Source: Sphingomonadales bacterium (GTDB lineage Bacteria; Pseudomonadota; Alphaproteobacteria; Sphingomonadales; Sphingomonadaceae). Taken from it: a DNA stretch of 64,000 nucleotides. Positions 20,225 through 30,774 of this stretch are shown piece by piece. The notes under the pieces are model-generated. The model made no database searches, was not told where the DNA came from, and worked only from the letters and a program-made list of their open reading frames with translations. The translations under genes were made by a program, and so were the position numbers. Position 1 is the stretch's first letter, and every line of letters starts with the position of its first letter. Location: contig JAGWMZ010000009.1 in NCBI GenBank assembly GCA_028871475.1, positions 97,886 to 161,885 of the forward strand. The letters run 5' to 3'.

Positions 20225-21082
20225 TCAGCCCGCGCGACGGGCCCATGCCAGCCAGCCGATGCCCAGACCCACAGCATAGGTCAAGGCCGCCAAAACGCCT
20301 AGCTCCAGCCACAGCGGCATGACCATCAGCACATCCCCGCCGCGCGGCGGGTCGGCGCCAGGCATATCGACGATGGTGGGCTGCACGCTGACCGGGGCGA
20401 TCATGGCAAATTCGATGCGGCGGTTGGCGGGGTCCGCCGGGTCCAGCCCCGGCAGTCCGCGGCCCGAGCCCTGCCCGCGCGCGCGCAGTTCGGCGATGTC
20501 GATGCCGCGCTGGCCCAGCGCATTGCGTACCGCCAGCGCGCGTTCGAGCGAGAGGTTGAGGTTGAAAGTCTCATCGCCCCGCGCATCGGTATGGCCGGTG
20601 ATGGCGATCACGCTGCCCGCACATGGGCGCAGCGCCGCCGCCACCTCATCCAGGGCACGGCGGCTGCTCGGGCTGATGGCGGCGCTGTTGTCGTCAAAGC
20701 GCAGGACGCGGGTCTTGAGGATGGCCGACACATCCTGCGCGCAATCGGCGCCTCCGGCCTCCTGCAGGCCGCGCGTGTGCCGACTGACCCAGCGCACGCC
20801 GCCAATGCCCGGCACCTGGGCGACACGCTGCGCCAGAGCGGTCCGCTGCGCATCGGGCAGGCCGTCGCCGCCGCTCAGCGCCACATGGCGGGTCTGCCAG
20901 CCATGGCTGCTCTCGAAACTGGCCTGAACGCCCTGTCCTGCCAGAACCTTTGCCGTCTCCTGCTGCATCCGGGCGATCATGTCGCCACCCAGCAGCAGGT
21001 CATCGGCAACACCCAAACCAGCAGCCAGCACCAGCCCGCTCAACCCGACAGCCCAACGACCCAGGCTACCGGGCAGCGTCAT
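20225..21082 (-). CDS. OmpA family protein
   Basis: VIAITGHTDARGDETFNLNLSLERALAVRNALGQRGIDIAELRARGQGSGRGLPG...NRRIEF, an OmpA C-terminal-like domain. Confidence 0.85.
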   Translation of the reverse strand: MTLPGSLGRWAVGLSGLVLAAGLGVADDLLLGGDMIARMQQETAKVLAGQGVQASFESSHGWQTRHVALSGGDGLPDAQRTALAQRVAQVPGIGGVRWVSRHTRGLQEAGGADCAQDVSAILKTRVLRFDDNSAAISPSSRRALDEVAAALRPCAGSVIAITGHTDARGDETFNLNLSLERALAVRNALGQRGIDIAELRARGQGSGRGLPGLDPADPANRRIEFAMIAPVSVQPTIVDMPGADPPRGGDVLMVMPLWLELGVLAALTYAVGLGIGWLAWARRAG

Positions 21083-22704
21083 CAGCGCACCGGGCGCAGG
21101 GTCGATGCGTCCTGCTTGCGGAACAGCACGCGATCATCCGGGCCAAAGCCGAAATGCCAGATGATGAGGCAATAGGTCGCCAGAATGGTCGGAACACCAA
21201 TGCCGACCTGCCACATATAGGGCAGCCAGTGGACCACCGCGACGCCGACCACCACTGCAGCGCCCGTTGCCGCCAGCAGCGGCCAGCGCCATGTGCTGAT
21301 CGGCAGCCCCAGCTTGCGGCCGAGCAGGCGCGATTTGACGATCGAGGAAATCGCCAGCGTCACCATCAGGGCGCCGGCTGCACTGCTTGCCTGATCCATC
21401 TCGTCGAGGCCGAAGGCGCGGTCGATGTACATGCCCGCCACGGTCAACACCGCCTGCAGGGCGATGGTGGCCAGTGAAATCCACAGATTGCGCATCGGGG
21501 TGATGTAGATCAGCGCCGCTTCGGAGACGACCGCCGTGGCCGCCCCCACTTCCGCGCCCAGCAGGAAACAGACGGCGCCCAGCCCGCCGATGAACTGCGG
21601 CCCCACCAGCGCCAGCACGCTTTCGCCCGGAATGCCCAGCGCCAGGGCAATGCCCAGCTGCGCCGCAGTGATCCAGAAGCCCACCTGGCACACTTGCCGC
21701 GCGATGGCGGGGAAATTGCGCTCACGCAGATTGCGGATGATGACCGGGCCCAGAATGGGCTCGAAGCTGGTCTTGAGCTTCTGGGGCAGGCTGGCGACCT
21801 GCTGGGCCACGTAATAGACGCCCACCGAGCTTGGCGAGGCGAACATGCCCAGAATCACCGTATCGAGCTTGCGCGTGCCCCATTCCACCGCGTCGGCCAC
21901 CGCCAGCGGCGCGGTCTGCAAGGCGAGGCGCCCGATGTCGAGCGGATGCGGCCGCCAGCGATGCGGCAGGCCATAAGACCGCACCAACGGCCAGAGCGCG
22001 GCCAACGCCGAGGCAAAGATCGAGATGATATAGGCCAGCGACAGGCCGCTTTCCTTCAGGCTGTCAAACCAGCCCCAGGTGCCCGCGATGTAGAACAGCC
22101 CCGCCGCGATCGAGAGCGACCATGGCTCCACGATGGAGCGCGCCCGTACCGTAGCCGCCACATCATAGCGATAGGCCAGCGCCGCCAGCGCAATGTCGCA
22201 AAAGGTGGTGGGGAAGATGGTGAGCACCAGCAGGCGATCGTAATCGGTATAGATGCCGCTGGGGAACATGGGGTCGGGCACGAGCCAGAGAAAGCTCGCG
22301 GTGGCGACCGCAATCATCATGGAGAGCAGAATGCCATCGGCCACGATATTGGCCGTATGCTGCTTTTCCTCGGCCAGACGCTGGGCAATGCCGCGCTTTT
22401 GCCCCAGCGTGCAAAGCTGCCCCGCCAGTTCCACGATGACCGTGGCATAGGCAAAGCGCCCCAGCGCTGCCGCGCCGTACAGACGCCCGGCAATGAACAG
22501 AAACGGCATGCGCGCGGCCAGCCGCAGCAGGAAGCCGAAGAAATTCGTCCGCCCGCCCTTGGCCAGCGCCGCCATGTCGCGCTGCCCATCACCCTGCGAG
22601 GCGGGCGACGGCGCGGAAGGAGTGAGGGTCACGGCATCAACCTCTGATCCCCCATCGGCCAAAGGGGTATGCGACGAGTCACTGGCGGAAACAGGATGGG
22701 GCAT
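21082..22704 (-). CDS. Polysaccharide flippase / lipopolysaccharide biosynthesis membrane protein
   Basis: 540-aa multi-TM ORF with MATE/Wzx-like features (RLYGAAALGRFAYATVIVELAGQLCTLG...). Confidence 0.75.
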   Translation of the reverse strand: MPHPVSASDSSHTPLADGGSEVDAVTLTPSAPSPASQGDGQRDMAALAKGGRTNFFGFLLRLAARMPFLFIAGRLYGAAALGRFAYATVIVELAGQLCTLGQKRGIAQRLAEEKQHTANIVADGILLSMMIAVATASFLWLVPDPMFPSGIYTDYDRLLVLTIFPTTFCDIALAALAYRYDVAATVRARSIVEPWSLSIAAGLFYIAGTWGWFDSLKESGLSLAYIISIFASALAALWPLVRSYGLPHRWRPHPLDIGRLALQTAPLAVADAVEWGTRKLDTVILGMFASPSSVGVYYVAQQVASLPQKLKTSFEPILGPVIIRNLRERNFPAIARQVCQVGFWITAAQLGIALALGIPGESVLALVGPQFIGGLGAVCFLLGAEVGAATAVVSEAALIYITPMRNLWISLATIALQAVLTVAGMYIDRAFGLDEMDQASSAAGALMVTLAISSIVKSRLLGRKLGLPISTWRWPLLAATGAAVVVGVAVVHWLPYMWQVGIGVPTILATYCLIIWHFGFGPDDRVLFRKQDASTLRPVR

Positions 22705-22708
22705 GAAA

Positions 22709-23740
22709 TTAGTCCGCCACCCCGAAACCTGACAATTCTGCCTTGAGCGGCCGCGCCAGAAGGCCGGTCACCACGGCATGGGCCGGCGCCTTGCCCGCCA
22801 GCAGGCGGCAGACCGCCTCGACAATGGGCATCGACACGCCAACCTTGCGGGCCAGCGCATCGAGCACCGGCGCGGTATGGGCGCCCTCGGCAACCGTTGC
22901 CTTGCCCGCCAGCGCCTCCTGCATCGTCAGCCCCTGCCCCAGCGCGCAGCCCAGCGCATAATTGCGGCTGGCCCGGCTGGCGCAGGTCAGCACCAGATCG
23001 CCCATGCCCGACAGGCCCGACAGCGTCTCCAGCCGCGCGCCCATCTTCACGCCAAAACGCGCCATTTCGGCATAGCCCCGCGCGATCAGCGCCGCACGGG
23101 CGTTTTCACCCAGCTGCAACCCCTCGACCACGCCGCAGGCAATCGCCAGCACATTCTTGACCGCCCCGCCGATCTCGGCGCCCACGATATCATCGGTGTA
23201 ATAGGGACGGAAGGCCGGCCGGGCCAACAGGGCCGAAAGGCGTGCCCATTGCTGCTGTCCACCCTCGCAGGCCAGCGTGATGGCGGTGGGCAGGCCCATG
23301 GCCACCTCACGCGCGAAGGTCGGGCCCGAGAGCACCGCCAAAGCGTCATGCGGGCACACATTGCGCGCGACCTGCGGCATCAGGCGGCCCGTGCCCGCCT
23401 CGATCCCCTTGGCGCACAGCACCAGATCGCGCGGAGCATCGCCCGCCGGCAAGCCCGACAGCACGGTGCCCAGATGCTGCGCCGGGCTGACCACCAGCAG
23501 CACCGGAAGGTGCGCCAGCCGCGCCATGTCACTGGTGGTGGCAATTTCGCGCGCCAATTGCACGCCCGGCAGATAACGGCTGTTGACGCGCGTATCGGCA
23601 ATCTCGTCGGCCAGCGCGCGGTCGCGCGCCCAGAGCATCACCGGCGTGCCATCGGCGGCCAGCATGGTGGCCAGCGCCGTGCCCCAGGCCCCCGCGCCGA
23701 TCACGCCGATCGCGGCCTCTGCACTCATGGCGCCGCTCAT
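22709..23740 (-). CDS. gpsA: NAD(P)H-dependent glycerol-3-phosphate dehydrogenase
   Basis: [21 protein letters not shown]...[11 protein letters not shown]...[20 protein letters not shown]. Confidence 0.96.
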   Translation of the reverse strand: MSGAMSAEAAIGVIGAGAWGTALATMLAADGTPVMLWARDRALADEIADTRVNSRYLPGVQLAREIATTSDMARLAHLPVLLVVSPAQHLGTVLSGLPAGDAPRDLVLCAKGIEAGTGRLMPQVARNVCPHDALAVLSGPTFAREVAMGLPTAITLACEGGQQQWARLSALLARPAFRPYYTDDIVGAEIGGAVKNVLAIACGVVEGLQLGENARAALIARGYAEMARFGVKMGARLETLSGLSGMGDLVLTCASRASRNYALGCALGQGLTMQEALAGKATVAEGAHTAPVLDALARKVGVSMPIVEAVCRLLAGKAPAHAVVTGLLARPLKAELSGFGVAD

Positions 23741-24783
23741 GCCTTCACTCCCGCGCCGCGCACCGGGCTGGCCTCAGGGTCCAGTGGCCAGCGTGGCCGG
23801 GCGGCCACGTCCAGCGGGTCGCTGTGCCCGGCAACGAAGCGTTCCAGCCCCGCCCAGGCGATCATGGCGGCATTGTCGGTGCACAGCGCAAGCGGCGGTG
23901 CGACAAAGCGCAGGCCGCGCGGGGCGGCCAGAGTTTCCAGACTGCCGCGAATCGCCTTGTTGGCCGCAACGCCCCCCGCCACGACCAGAGCATCGGCCCG
24001 GCCAAGCTGCTCGCCCAGCCCGTCCATGGCGTGCTTGAGCCGGTCGCTCACGCAGTCGATGGCAGCCTGCTGGAAAGCAGCGGCAATGTCGGCCTCGGCA
24101 TGAATGCCCGCGTCACGCGCGCGCATCACCGCGCTTTTGAGGCCGGCGAAGGAGAAATGCGGCTCACTGCTGCCCAACAGGGGGCGCGGCAGGGGCACGG
24201 CCCTGGCATCGCCTGTTGCCGCCAGACGTTCCACCGCCGGGCCACCGGGATAGCCAAGCCCCAGAATCTTGGCCGTCTTGTCGAAAGCCTCGCCCAGCGC
24301 ATCGTCGATGGTGGTCGCCAGCCGTCGATAGTGCCCCACGCCTTCCACCCACAATATCTGGCAATGCCCGCCGCTGACCAGCAACAGCAGGTAAGGAAAG
24401 GACAAAGCCTCATCCGCCAGTCGTGGCGAGAGCGCGTGCCCCTCCAGATGGTTGACCGCCACCAGCGGCTTGCCGGCCGCCATGGCCAGCGCCTTGCCCG
24501 TCACCAGCCCGACCATCACGCCGCCGATCAGCCCCGGCCCGGCGGTGGCGGCAATAGCATCGACATCGGCAAGGCACATGTCGGCATCGGCCAGCGTCGC
24601 CTCGATCATCGGCGCCAGACGCTCGGCATGAGCGCGCGCGGCGATCTCGGGCACCACGCCACCATAGGGGCGATGCTCCTCATCCTGACTGGCGATGCGT
24701 TGGGCAAGGATCACCCGGCCATCGCTGACCAGTGCCGCCGCCGTCTCATCACAGGAGGATTCGATGCCGAGAATGATCGTCAA
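23737..24783 (-). CDS. tsaD: tRNA N6-adenosine threonylcarbamoyltransferase
   Basis: [24 protein letters not shown]...[12 protein letters not shown]; the TTG start at 24783 is an inference, the ORF track extends to 24888. Confidence 0.93.
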   Translation of the reverse strand: MTIILGIESSCDETAAALVSDGRVILAQRIASQDEEHRPYGGVVPEIAARAHAERLAPMIEATLADADMCLADVDAIAATAGPGLIGGVMVGLVTGKALAMAAGKPLVAVNHLEGHALSPRLADEALSFPYLLLLVSGGHCQILWVEGVGHYRRLATTIDDALGEAFDKTAKILGLGYPGGPAVERLAATGDARAVPLPRPLLGSSEPHFSFAGLKSAVMRARDAGIHAEADIAAAFQQAAIDCVSDRLKHAMDGLGEQLGRADALVVAGGVAANKAIRGSLETLAAPRGLRFVAPPLALCTDNAAMIAWAGLERFVAGHSDPLDVAARPRWPLDPEASPVRGAGVKA

Positions 24784-24792
24784 GACTTCGCG

Positions 24793-24847
24793 TTTCCCGA
24801 AAACAGGGCTTTTCCCGGAAACAAGGGGGGTATTTCCGAAAACAGGG
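24793..24847. repeat. Three tandem degenerate 15-17 nt units TTTCCCGAAAACAGGG / TTTCCCGGAAACAAGGG / TTTCCGAAAACAGGG
   Basis: Units at 24793-24808, 24811-24827 and 24833-24847, between divergent tsaD and hemC. Confidence 0.75.
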
Positions 24848-24944
24848 GGCTCAAGCGGCTTTCCCTTAGCGAGATTGCCCATTAGCACAAGTCACCATGC
24901 TTGTTACGAAGACAGCCTCGGGTGCCGCAGCCTTTATGCCACAT

Positions 24945-25901
24945 ATGCCGTTTTTATATCCGCCGCTTTCCCGCCCTCTGCGCCTTGGCACCCGTGCCTC
25001 TCCGCTGGCCCTTGCCCAGGCCCATGAAACAAGACAACGCCTGATGGCCGCCCATGGCTGGGACGAGGATGCCATCACCATCGTGCCCGTCACCGCCAGC
25101 GGCGACAATGTGGCCGGATCGCTGGCGGCGGCCGGCGGCAAGGCGCTCTGGACCAAGGAATTCGACCAGTGGCTGCATGAGGGCGAGATCGATCTTGCCG
25201 TCCACAGCGCCAAGGATGTGGAAACGCTGCGCCCTGGTTTCCTGACGCTGGCCGCCGTGCTGCCGCGCGAGGATGTGCGCGATTGCCTGATCGGCGGCCC
25301 GGGCATCGCGGCGGGCAGCATCGAGGCCCTGCCTCATGGCGCGCGCCTTGGCACCAGCGCGCCGCGCCGCGCGGCCCAGGCGCTGCATCTGCGGCCCGAT
25401 CTGCGCATCGTGCCCATTCGCGGCAATGTCGCCACACGCCTTGGCAAGCTGGCCGCTGGCGAAGCCGATGCCACGCTGCTGGCCATGGCCGGGCTCAACC
25501 GGCTGGAGCAGACCGTCGGCACACCCCTGCCCGCTGAAACATGGCTGCCCGCGCCATCACAAGGCGCCATCGCCATCGAGGCGCGCAGCGATGATGCCAC
25601 CGTGCTGGGCCTGCTGAGCGCCATCGACGATGCGCCCAGCCATCAGGCCGTTCTGGCCGAGCGCGCCCTGCTCACCGCGCTGGGCGGCAATTGTCACAGC
25701 GCCATCTGCGTGCTCACCACCCGGCAGGAGGATGGACTGCATCTCGCCGCCGCGCTGCTCAGCCCCGACGGCGCCTATCGCGTCGCGGGCGAAACCCGGT
25801 TGACGGGAGATGAACGCGCGCCCGTCGCGGATCTGGCGGCCGACCTTCTGGCCCGCTCGCCCGAGGAGATCACCCGGCATTTCTCCGGCGCATCGGTGTG
25901 A
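24945..25901 (+). CDS. hemC: Hydroxymethylbilane synthase (porphobilinogen deaminase)
   Basis: LRLGTRASPLALAQAHETRQRL...HSAKDVE...LGTSAPRRAAQ...RGNVATRLGKL; exact start uncertain (ORF opens at 24897). Confidence 0.96.
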   Translation: MPFLYPPLSRPLRLGTRASPLALAQAHETRQRLMAAHGWDEDAITIVPVTASGDNVAGSLAAAGGKALWTKEFDQWLHEGEIDLAVHSAKDVETLRPGFLTLAAVLPREDVRDCLIGGPGIAAGSIEALPHGARLGTSAPRRAAQALHLRPDLRIVPIRGNVATRLGKLAAGEADATLLAMAGLNRLEQTVGTPLPAETWLPAPSQGAIAIEARSDDATVLGLLSAIDDAPSHQAVLAERALLTALGGNCHSAICVLTTRQEDGLHLAAALLSPDGAYRVAGETRLTGDERAPVADLAADLLARSPEEITRHFSGASV

Positions 25902-26608
25902 CCTTGCCTTTGCTGGTCCTGCGGCCGCAACCGGGGCATGATGCCACCGCCGCCGCGGCGCGGGATCTGGGGATCGAGGTCATCTCGGCCCCGCTCTTCA
26001 CCATCGAGCCCGTCGCGTGGGATGCCCCGCCCCCGCACAGCGTCGATGCGCTGCTGATCGGCAGCGCCAATGCCATCCGCCATGCCGGGCCGGCGCTGGC
26101 GGCCTATGCCGGAAAGCCGGTTCATGCCGTGGGCGAAAGCACGGCGCAGGCCGCCCGCGCCGCCGGCTTTGCGGTGACCAGCGTCGGCACGGGCGGACTG
26201 CAGCGTGTGCTGGAGGGCATCACTGGCGGCCGCTTGCTGCGTCTGGCGGGAGAAGAACGGCTGGCCCTGACCCCGCCCTCCGGCGTCAGCGTGACCGACC
26301 GGGTGGTCTATGCCGCCCGCCCACTGCCTATGCGCGATGAGGTGGCAAACATCATCCGCGCCCAACCGCCCGGCTCGCTGGTCGCCGCGCTGCATTCTGC
26401 TGCGGCGGCCAGCCATCTGGGCCGTGAAATGACGCGTCTTGATCTGCCGCGCGGCAATGTGCAACTTCTGGCACTGGGCCCGCGCATCGCCGCAGCGGCG
26501 GGCGAAGGCTGGGCGGCCATCCACACCTGCCCGGCGCCCGATGAACGCAGCCTTCTGGCGCTGGCCGCGCAACTGTGCCACACTCCGCCGCCGTGCGGGA
26601 GGGACTGA
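25898..26608 (+). CDS. hemD: Uroporphyrinogen-III synthase
   Basis: LLVLRPQPGHDATAAAARDLGIEVISAPLFTIEPVAWD; directly overlaps the hemC end. Confidence 0.88.
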   Translation: MTLPLLVLRPQPGHDATAAAARDLGIEVISAPLFTIEPVAWDAPPPHSVDALLIGSANAIRHAGPALAAYAGKPVHAVGESTAQAARAAGFAVTSVGTGGLQRVLEGITGGRLLRLAGEERLALTPPSGVSVTDRVVYAARPLPMRDEVANIIRAQPPGSLVAALHSAAAASHLGREMTRLDLPRGNVQLLALGPRIAAAAGEGWAAIHTCPAPDERSLLALAAQLCHTPPPCGRD

Positions 26609-26612
26609 GAGT

Positions 26613-27533
26613 TTGAGCGAAGATTTTCCAGACCGGCCAAGGGTATCGCGCAGGCCGCGACGCTGGGGTGGGCTGATCGCCATGGGGCTGATCGGCTTTA
26701 TCGCGGGTGTCGGCGCCATGGGCAGCCTGGCCCATGAAGGGTGGCTGCGCCCCATCGGCATCGAGCCATGGTCGCTGACATGGGGGCCGCCGCCCCAGCC
26801 GGCACCGGCCACGCAAGCCTCCACCAATGCCATGGTCCAGACCCAGGGCGCCATGGAAGAGCGCGTGGCGGGCCTGGAAGCCAAACTCAACGAACTCGAT
26901 TCTGAAGCAGCGTCCGCCTCGGGCAACGCCGTGCGCGCCGAAGCGCTCCTGGTGGCCTTTGCCGCAAGGCGCGTGGTGGAACGCGGCGCTCCGCTCGGTT
27001 ATCTCGAAAGCCAGCTCAAGACCCGCTTCGGCGCCGCGCAGCCCGATGCCGTCACCACCATCACCACCTTTGCCCATGATCCCGTCACGCTCGACAGGCT
27101 GACCGCGCGGCTCGAGGCGCTTGGCCCCATGCTGGCCAAATCGCCCCCGACTGAAAGCGGTTGGGCCCGCGTGCGGCGCGAATTTTCCGAATTGTTCGTC
27201 CTCCACCACGAAGCGGCGACCTCGCCTGACCCGCGCCTGCGGCTCGACCATGCGCGGCTCTGCCTGCAGGAAGGCAAGGTCGATGATGCCATCGCCGACA
27301 TTCGCCTGATGCCGGGCGGCGCGCTGGCCAGTGATTGGATCGCCCAGGCCCAGCGCTATGCCACCGCTCAGCGCGCGCTGGACGCCATCGAAACCACCGC
27401 CCTGCTGGAGCCCAAGGCGCTGCGCGATGGCGCCGGGCGGGCGGTTGTTCAGCCAACGCCTGCGGATTCGCCTGCTCTGGCGACGCCAAGCCCGACGCCG
27501 GCGCCTGAGGCGAGTGGGGCGATTTCTTCTTAA
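26613..27533 (+). CDS. Membrane-anchored hypothetical protein (mitofilin/COG4223-like) in the hemCD operon
   Basis: TM segment GGLIAMGLIGFIAGVGAMGSLA, then a coiled-coil region; TTG start inferred inside ORF 26439..27533 because the upstream part overlaps hemD. Confidence 0.6.
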   Translation: MSEDFPDRPRVSRRPRRWGGLIAMGLIGFIAGVGAMGSLAHEGWLRPIGIEPWSLTWGPPPQPAPATQASTNAMVQTQGAMEERVAGLEAKLNELDSEAASASGNAVRAEALLVAFAARRVVERGAPLGYLESQLKTRFGAAQPDAVTTITTFAHDPVTLDRLTARLEALGPMLAKSPPTESGWARVRREFSELFVLHHEAATSPDPRLRLDHARLCLQEGKVDDAIADIRLMPGGALASDWIAQAQRYATAQRALDAIETTALLEPKALRDGAGRAVVQPTPADSPALATPSPTPAPEASGAISS

Positions 27534-27549
27534 GATAAGGTAGAAGGTC

Positions 27550-27571
27550 TTGAGGGCGCCCAAGCCCTCAA
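27550..27571. repeat. Palindrome TTGAGGGC-GCCCAA-GCCCTCAA
   Basis: 8-bp perfect stem just after the stop of 27533, before ACTCCC. Confidence 0.75.
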
Positions 27572-27726
27572 ACTCCCATATTGTCTTCCGACATTGAGGG
27601 AGCGCCAAGGGGAAAGGAAGTGCAACCTTCCTGCTGCCGGAGGCAATCATTCCCTGCGGGGGGGGGGAGAGGTTAGACGCATGGACAGGGTGCCACCGCC
27701 CCATCGCCGGAAGACGTGACGGGGGT

Positions 27727-27748
27727 GCAGGGGGCGATGGCCCCCTGC
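27727..27748. repeat. Palindrome GCAGGGGGC-GATG-GCCCCCTGC
   Basis: 9-bp perfect stem with the same GATG loop as the element A/B hairpins. Confidence 0.78.
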
Positions 27749-27762
27749 GTCAAACCTTGTTC

Positions 27763-29007
27763 TTATGCCTGCAACAAACTCGGCAAATTGCCGCTCATCC
27801 CCCGCGCTTCATTCATAAAGAAGCGCTTCAACGTAGGCATGCGCTGCACAGCGCCCATGCCCAGGCGGCGAATGGCGCTGGCGCTGCGCCCCGGCACGCC
27901 GAACAGACGCACGATGCCGTCCATCACGCTCATGGTGGTGAAATTGTCCAGCGCGCGCCAGTTTTCATAGCGCTTCAAAAGCTGGGCATCGCCCGGCTCC
28001 AGCCCCAGACGCATGCCATCGGAGAGCACCTGCACCAGTGCACCCACATCGCGCAGACCAAGGTTCAGCCCCTGCCCGGCAATGGGATGCATGCCATGCG
28101 CGGCATCACCCACCAGCGCCAGACGGTGCCCGGTGATGCGCGTGGCATTCTGATAGGAGAGCGGATAGGACATGCGCCGCGCCGACAGCTCGATCTTGCC
28201 GTAAAGCCCGTCCATCCGCTTGGCGACCTCGGCGATGAAACCGTGGTCGGAGAGGCCCATCACGCCCTTGGCGTCCTTTTCGGGCACCGTCCAGACGAGC
28301 GCGCTGCGGTGGCGGCCATCTTCGGTGTCATTGAGCGGCAGCAGGGCGAAGGGGCCGGCGGAATAGAAGATTTCCCAGGCCACGCCCTTGTGCGGTTTTT
28401 CGTGATAGAGGCCCGCCACGATGGCGCGGTGGCTGTAATCCCAGCTCACCAGGCCAATGCCATCCTCATCGCGACTGGGCGAGCGGCGGCCTTCCGCGCC
28501 GACCAGCAGGCTGCCTTCCACCACCTGTCCCGTGTTCAGCGTCACGGCCACGCCGTGATCGCCCCGCTCGCGCTTCACCGCTTCCACCTGCGTGTGCCAG
28601 GCGATGTTGGGTTCATGGCGCGCGGCCTCGAACAGGGCGAGGCGGATGTCGCGATTGGCGAACATGCGGCCCAGCGTGCCGTCATGGGCTTCCGGCGTGA
28701 AATCGATGCGGCCCGGGCGCATGGCATCGGTGACGGCGATCGATTCGATGGGGCAGCCCAGTCCTTCCAGCGCCTCTTCCAGCCCGATATGGCGGAAGAG
28801 ATTCCAGCTTGCCGAGGAAATGGCGGAGGCGCGGCCATCGGCACCCTCGGCGGTCAGGTCGGCCGGGTCGGCGCGCTCAATCACATGGGAGGTGATGCCA
28901 TGGCGCGCGGCGGCCAGCGCCAGCGTCATGCCGACCAGCCCGCCGCCCAGAATGACCAGATCGCGCCGGTCGGAAACAGAAGTTTGGTCAGGATGCTGCA
29001 TGGTCAT
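27763..29007 (-). CDS. UbiH/UbiF/COQ6-type FAD-dependent hydroxylase (ubiquinone biosynthesis)
   Basis: DLVILGGGLVGMTLALAAARHGI...RLALVGDAAHGMHPIAGQGLNLGLRDVGAL. Confidence 0.92.
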   Translation of the reverse strand: MTMQHPDQTSVSDRRDLVILGGGLVGMTLALAAARHGITSHVIERADPADLTAEGADGRASAISSASWNLFRHIGLEEALEGLGCPIESIAVTDAMRPGRIDFTPEAHDGTLGRMFANRDIRLALFEAARHEPNIAWHTQVEAVKRERGDHGVAVTLNTGQVVEGSLLVGAEGRRSPSRDEDGIGLVSWDYSHRAIVAGLYHEKPHKGVAWEIFYSAGPFALLPLNDTEDGRHRSALVWTVPEKDAKGVMGLSDHGFIAEVAKRMDGLYGKIELSARRMSYPLSYQNATRITGHRLALVGDAAHGMHPIAGQGLNLGLRDVGALVQVLSDGMRLGLEPGDAQLLKRYENWRALDNFTTMSVMDGIVRLFGVPGRSASAIRRLGMGAVQRMPTLKRFFMNEARGMSGNLPSLLQA

Positions 29008-29046
29008 GAGAACGCCCTTAAAAGATCACAAGGCCCGCGCCAACCA

Positions 29047-30774
29047 TCAAGGTTGATGCTGGCAGGAATTGGCAGGACCGCCGTCGATATCGAGACAACG
29101 CCCGTCAAAAGCGCCTTCGGGGGTCTTGAGATGGAGGATCGCGGCCAGCGTGGGGGCAATGTCGACCGTTTCCACCGGCTGGGGCTGCTCCATGCCCGGC
29201 ACGCCCTTGCGCCAGAACAGCAGCGGCACGCGGCGGTCATAGTCATAGGGGCTGCCATGGGTGGCGGTGTAGCCGGGGCGCGGCGCGATGATCGGCACCA
29301 CCGCGCGGGCGAGCACGGAATAGACGTCGCCGCTACGCTCGACATCGAAAGAGGCGCGCACGCGTTCGCGCATGGTCCAGTCCTGCGGATTACCGGCAGG
29401 CATGGGCGTATGGGCGATCTCATCGCGGGTGAAGACATAGGCCACCTGCGGCTGGGCGCGCAGAATGGCCACCAGCATGGCCTGAACCTTCTCGCGCTGT
29501 TCGGGCGTGATCTCGCGGTTGATGTAATAATCGCCAAACGGTCCTTCGCCGCGCACCAGCGGCGTGGCCGAACGAATGCCGCTTTTGGCCGCGATGATGG
29601 CCGAGAGCCGGTTCGGCGTCAGCGATACATCGGCATGGCCCGCACGCGGCAGGCCCTGTTGCTCCAGCCGCTCGGGCGTATCGAGCCCGCCATGATCGGC
29701 GGAGAGCACCACGGCATAATCCAGCCCCATCGCGTCGAGCCGGTCGAAGAAGGCCCCCAGTTGCGTGTCGAGCTGCGACACCTGCACGCACATCTCCACG
29801 CCTTCGGTGCCATAGGCATGGCCGATGTAATCGGTGGCCGACAGGCTGACCGAGAGCAGGTCGCTGGCCTCCTCGCGCTTGCCAAGCCCCATATCCGCCA
29901 CCAGCCGCGCGGCAAGGTCGAGCACCGCGCCATCCATGCGCGGCGACACGCGCAGGGACTCAGGTTCGCCCTTCTCCACAGTAAAGCGCGTGGTGCCCAC
30001 CACTGCCGTACCCGCCGTGATGGGTCGGTCGCGTGCCTCGCACCATGCGGGCACCGGCAGGGCAGGCGCGCCACTGGCGATCAATGCCGTGGTGGAGGCA
30101 TTTTCCGCCACCGCCGCCGGGGCCAGCGCGCGCCCGGTAAAGCTGGTGAAGGCGTCCTTCTTCCACCAATAGCCCTCATCGATGGCATGGCCGCCCATCA
30201 TCACCACCGCCCGGTCCTTGGCGGAAACGGCGACATTGCGCGCGGCAAGATTGGCCGCCTTCATGCGGTCGCCCAGCGTGGGCACGCGCAAATGCATGGC
30301 AGAGACCACCGGATCGGCGGGCGTGGAGGCTGGGTCATGCTCATCCTCGGCACAATAGACCGATTTGTCGGCGCGTTTCTGCGCCAGATCAAACCAGGTG
30401 TTGGCAATGATGCCGGTGCGACTGGGATGCACGCCCGTCAGCAGCGTGGAATGGCCCGGGCAGGTCTCGGTGGCGGCATGGCTCTGATAGGCGCTGGGGA
30501 AGACCGCGCCCTGCATCAACCGCGCGAAGCCGCCAGTAAAATGCTGACGATACTGGGCAAAGAGATCGGCAGAAAACTGGTCGACCGCGATCGCCACGAT
30601 CAGCTTTGGCGGGGTGGTGGGCGCGGCCGCTGCAATCGGCGCCGGATGGGGCGCCAGCGCCAGCGGGGGCGGCACATCGCGCGCGCAGCCCGCCAGACCT
30701 GTCACCGCGCTCCACAATCCGATACCGCGCAGGACCCGGGCGGACAGGGATCGTCGGGAGGCGGTTGGGATCAC
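29047..30774 (-). CDS. Alkaline phosphatase family protein (probable lipoprotein)
   Basis: KLIVAIAVDQFSADLFAQYRQHFTGGFARLMQGAVFPSAYQSHAATETCPGHSTLLTGVHPSRTGII; LTGLAGCARD lipobox-like; GTG start at 30774 inferred. Confidence 0.85.
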   Translation of the reverse strand: MIPTASRRSLSARVLRGIGLWSAVTGLAGCARDVPPPLALAPHPAPIAAAAPTTPPKLIVAIAVDQFSADLFAQYRQHFTGGFARLMQGAVFPSAYQSHAATETCPGHSTLLTGVHPSRTGIIANTWFDLAQKRADKSVYCAEDEHDPASTPADPVVSAMHLRVPTLGDRMKAANLAARNVAVSAKDRAVVMMGGHAIDEGYWWKKDAFTSFTGRALAPAAVAENASTTALIASGAPALPVPAWCEARDRPITAGTAVVGTTRFTVEKGEPESLRVSPRMDGAVLDLAARLVADMGLGKREEASDLLSVSLSATDYIGHAYGTEGVEMCVQVSQLDTQLGAFFDRLDAMGLDYAVVLSADHGGLDTPERLEQQGLPRAGHADVSLTPNRLSAIIAAKSGIRSATPLVRGEGPFGDYYINREITPEQREKVQAMLVAILRAQPQVAYVFTRDEIAHTPMPAGNPQDWTMRERVRASFDVERSGDVYSVLARAVVPIIAPRPGYTATHGSPYDYDRRVPLLFWRKGVPGMEQPQPVETVDIAPTLAAILHLKTPEGAFDGRCLDIDGGPANSCQHQP

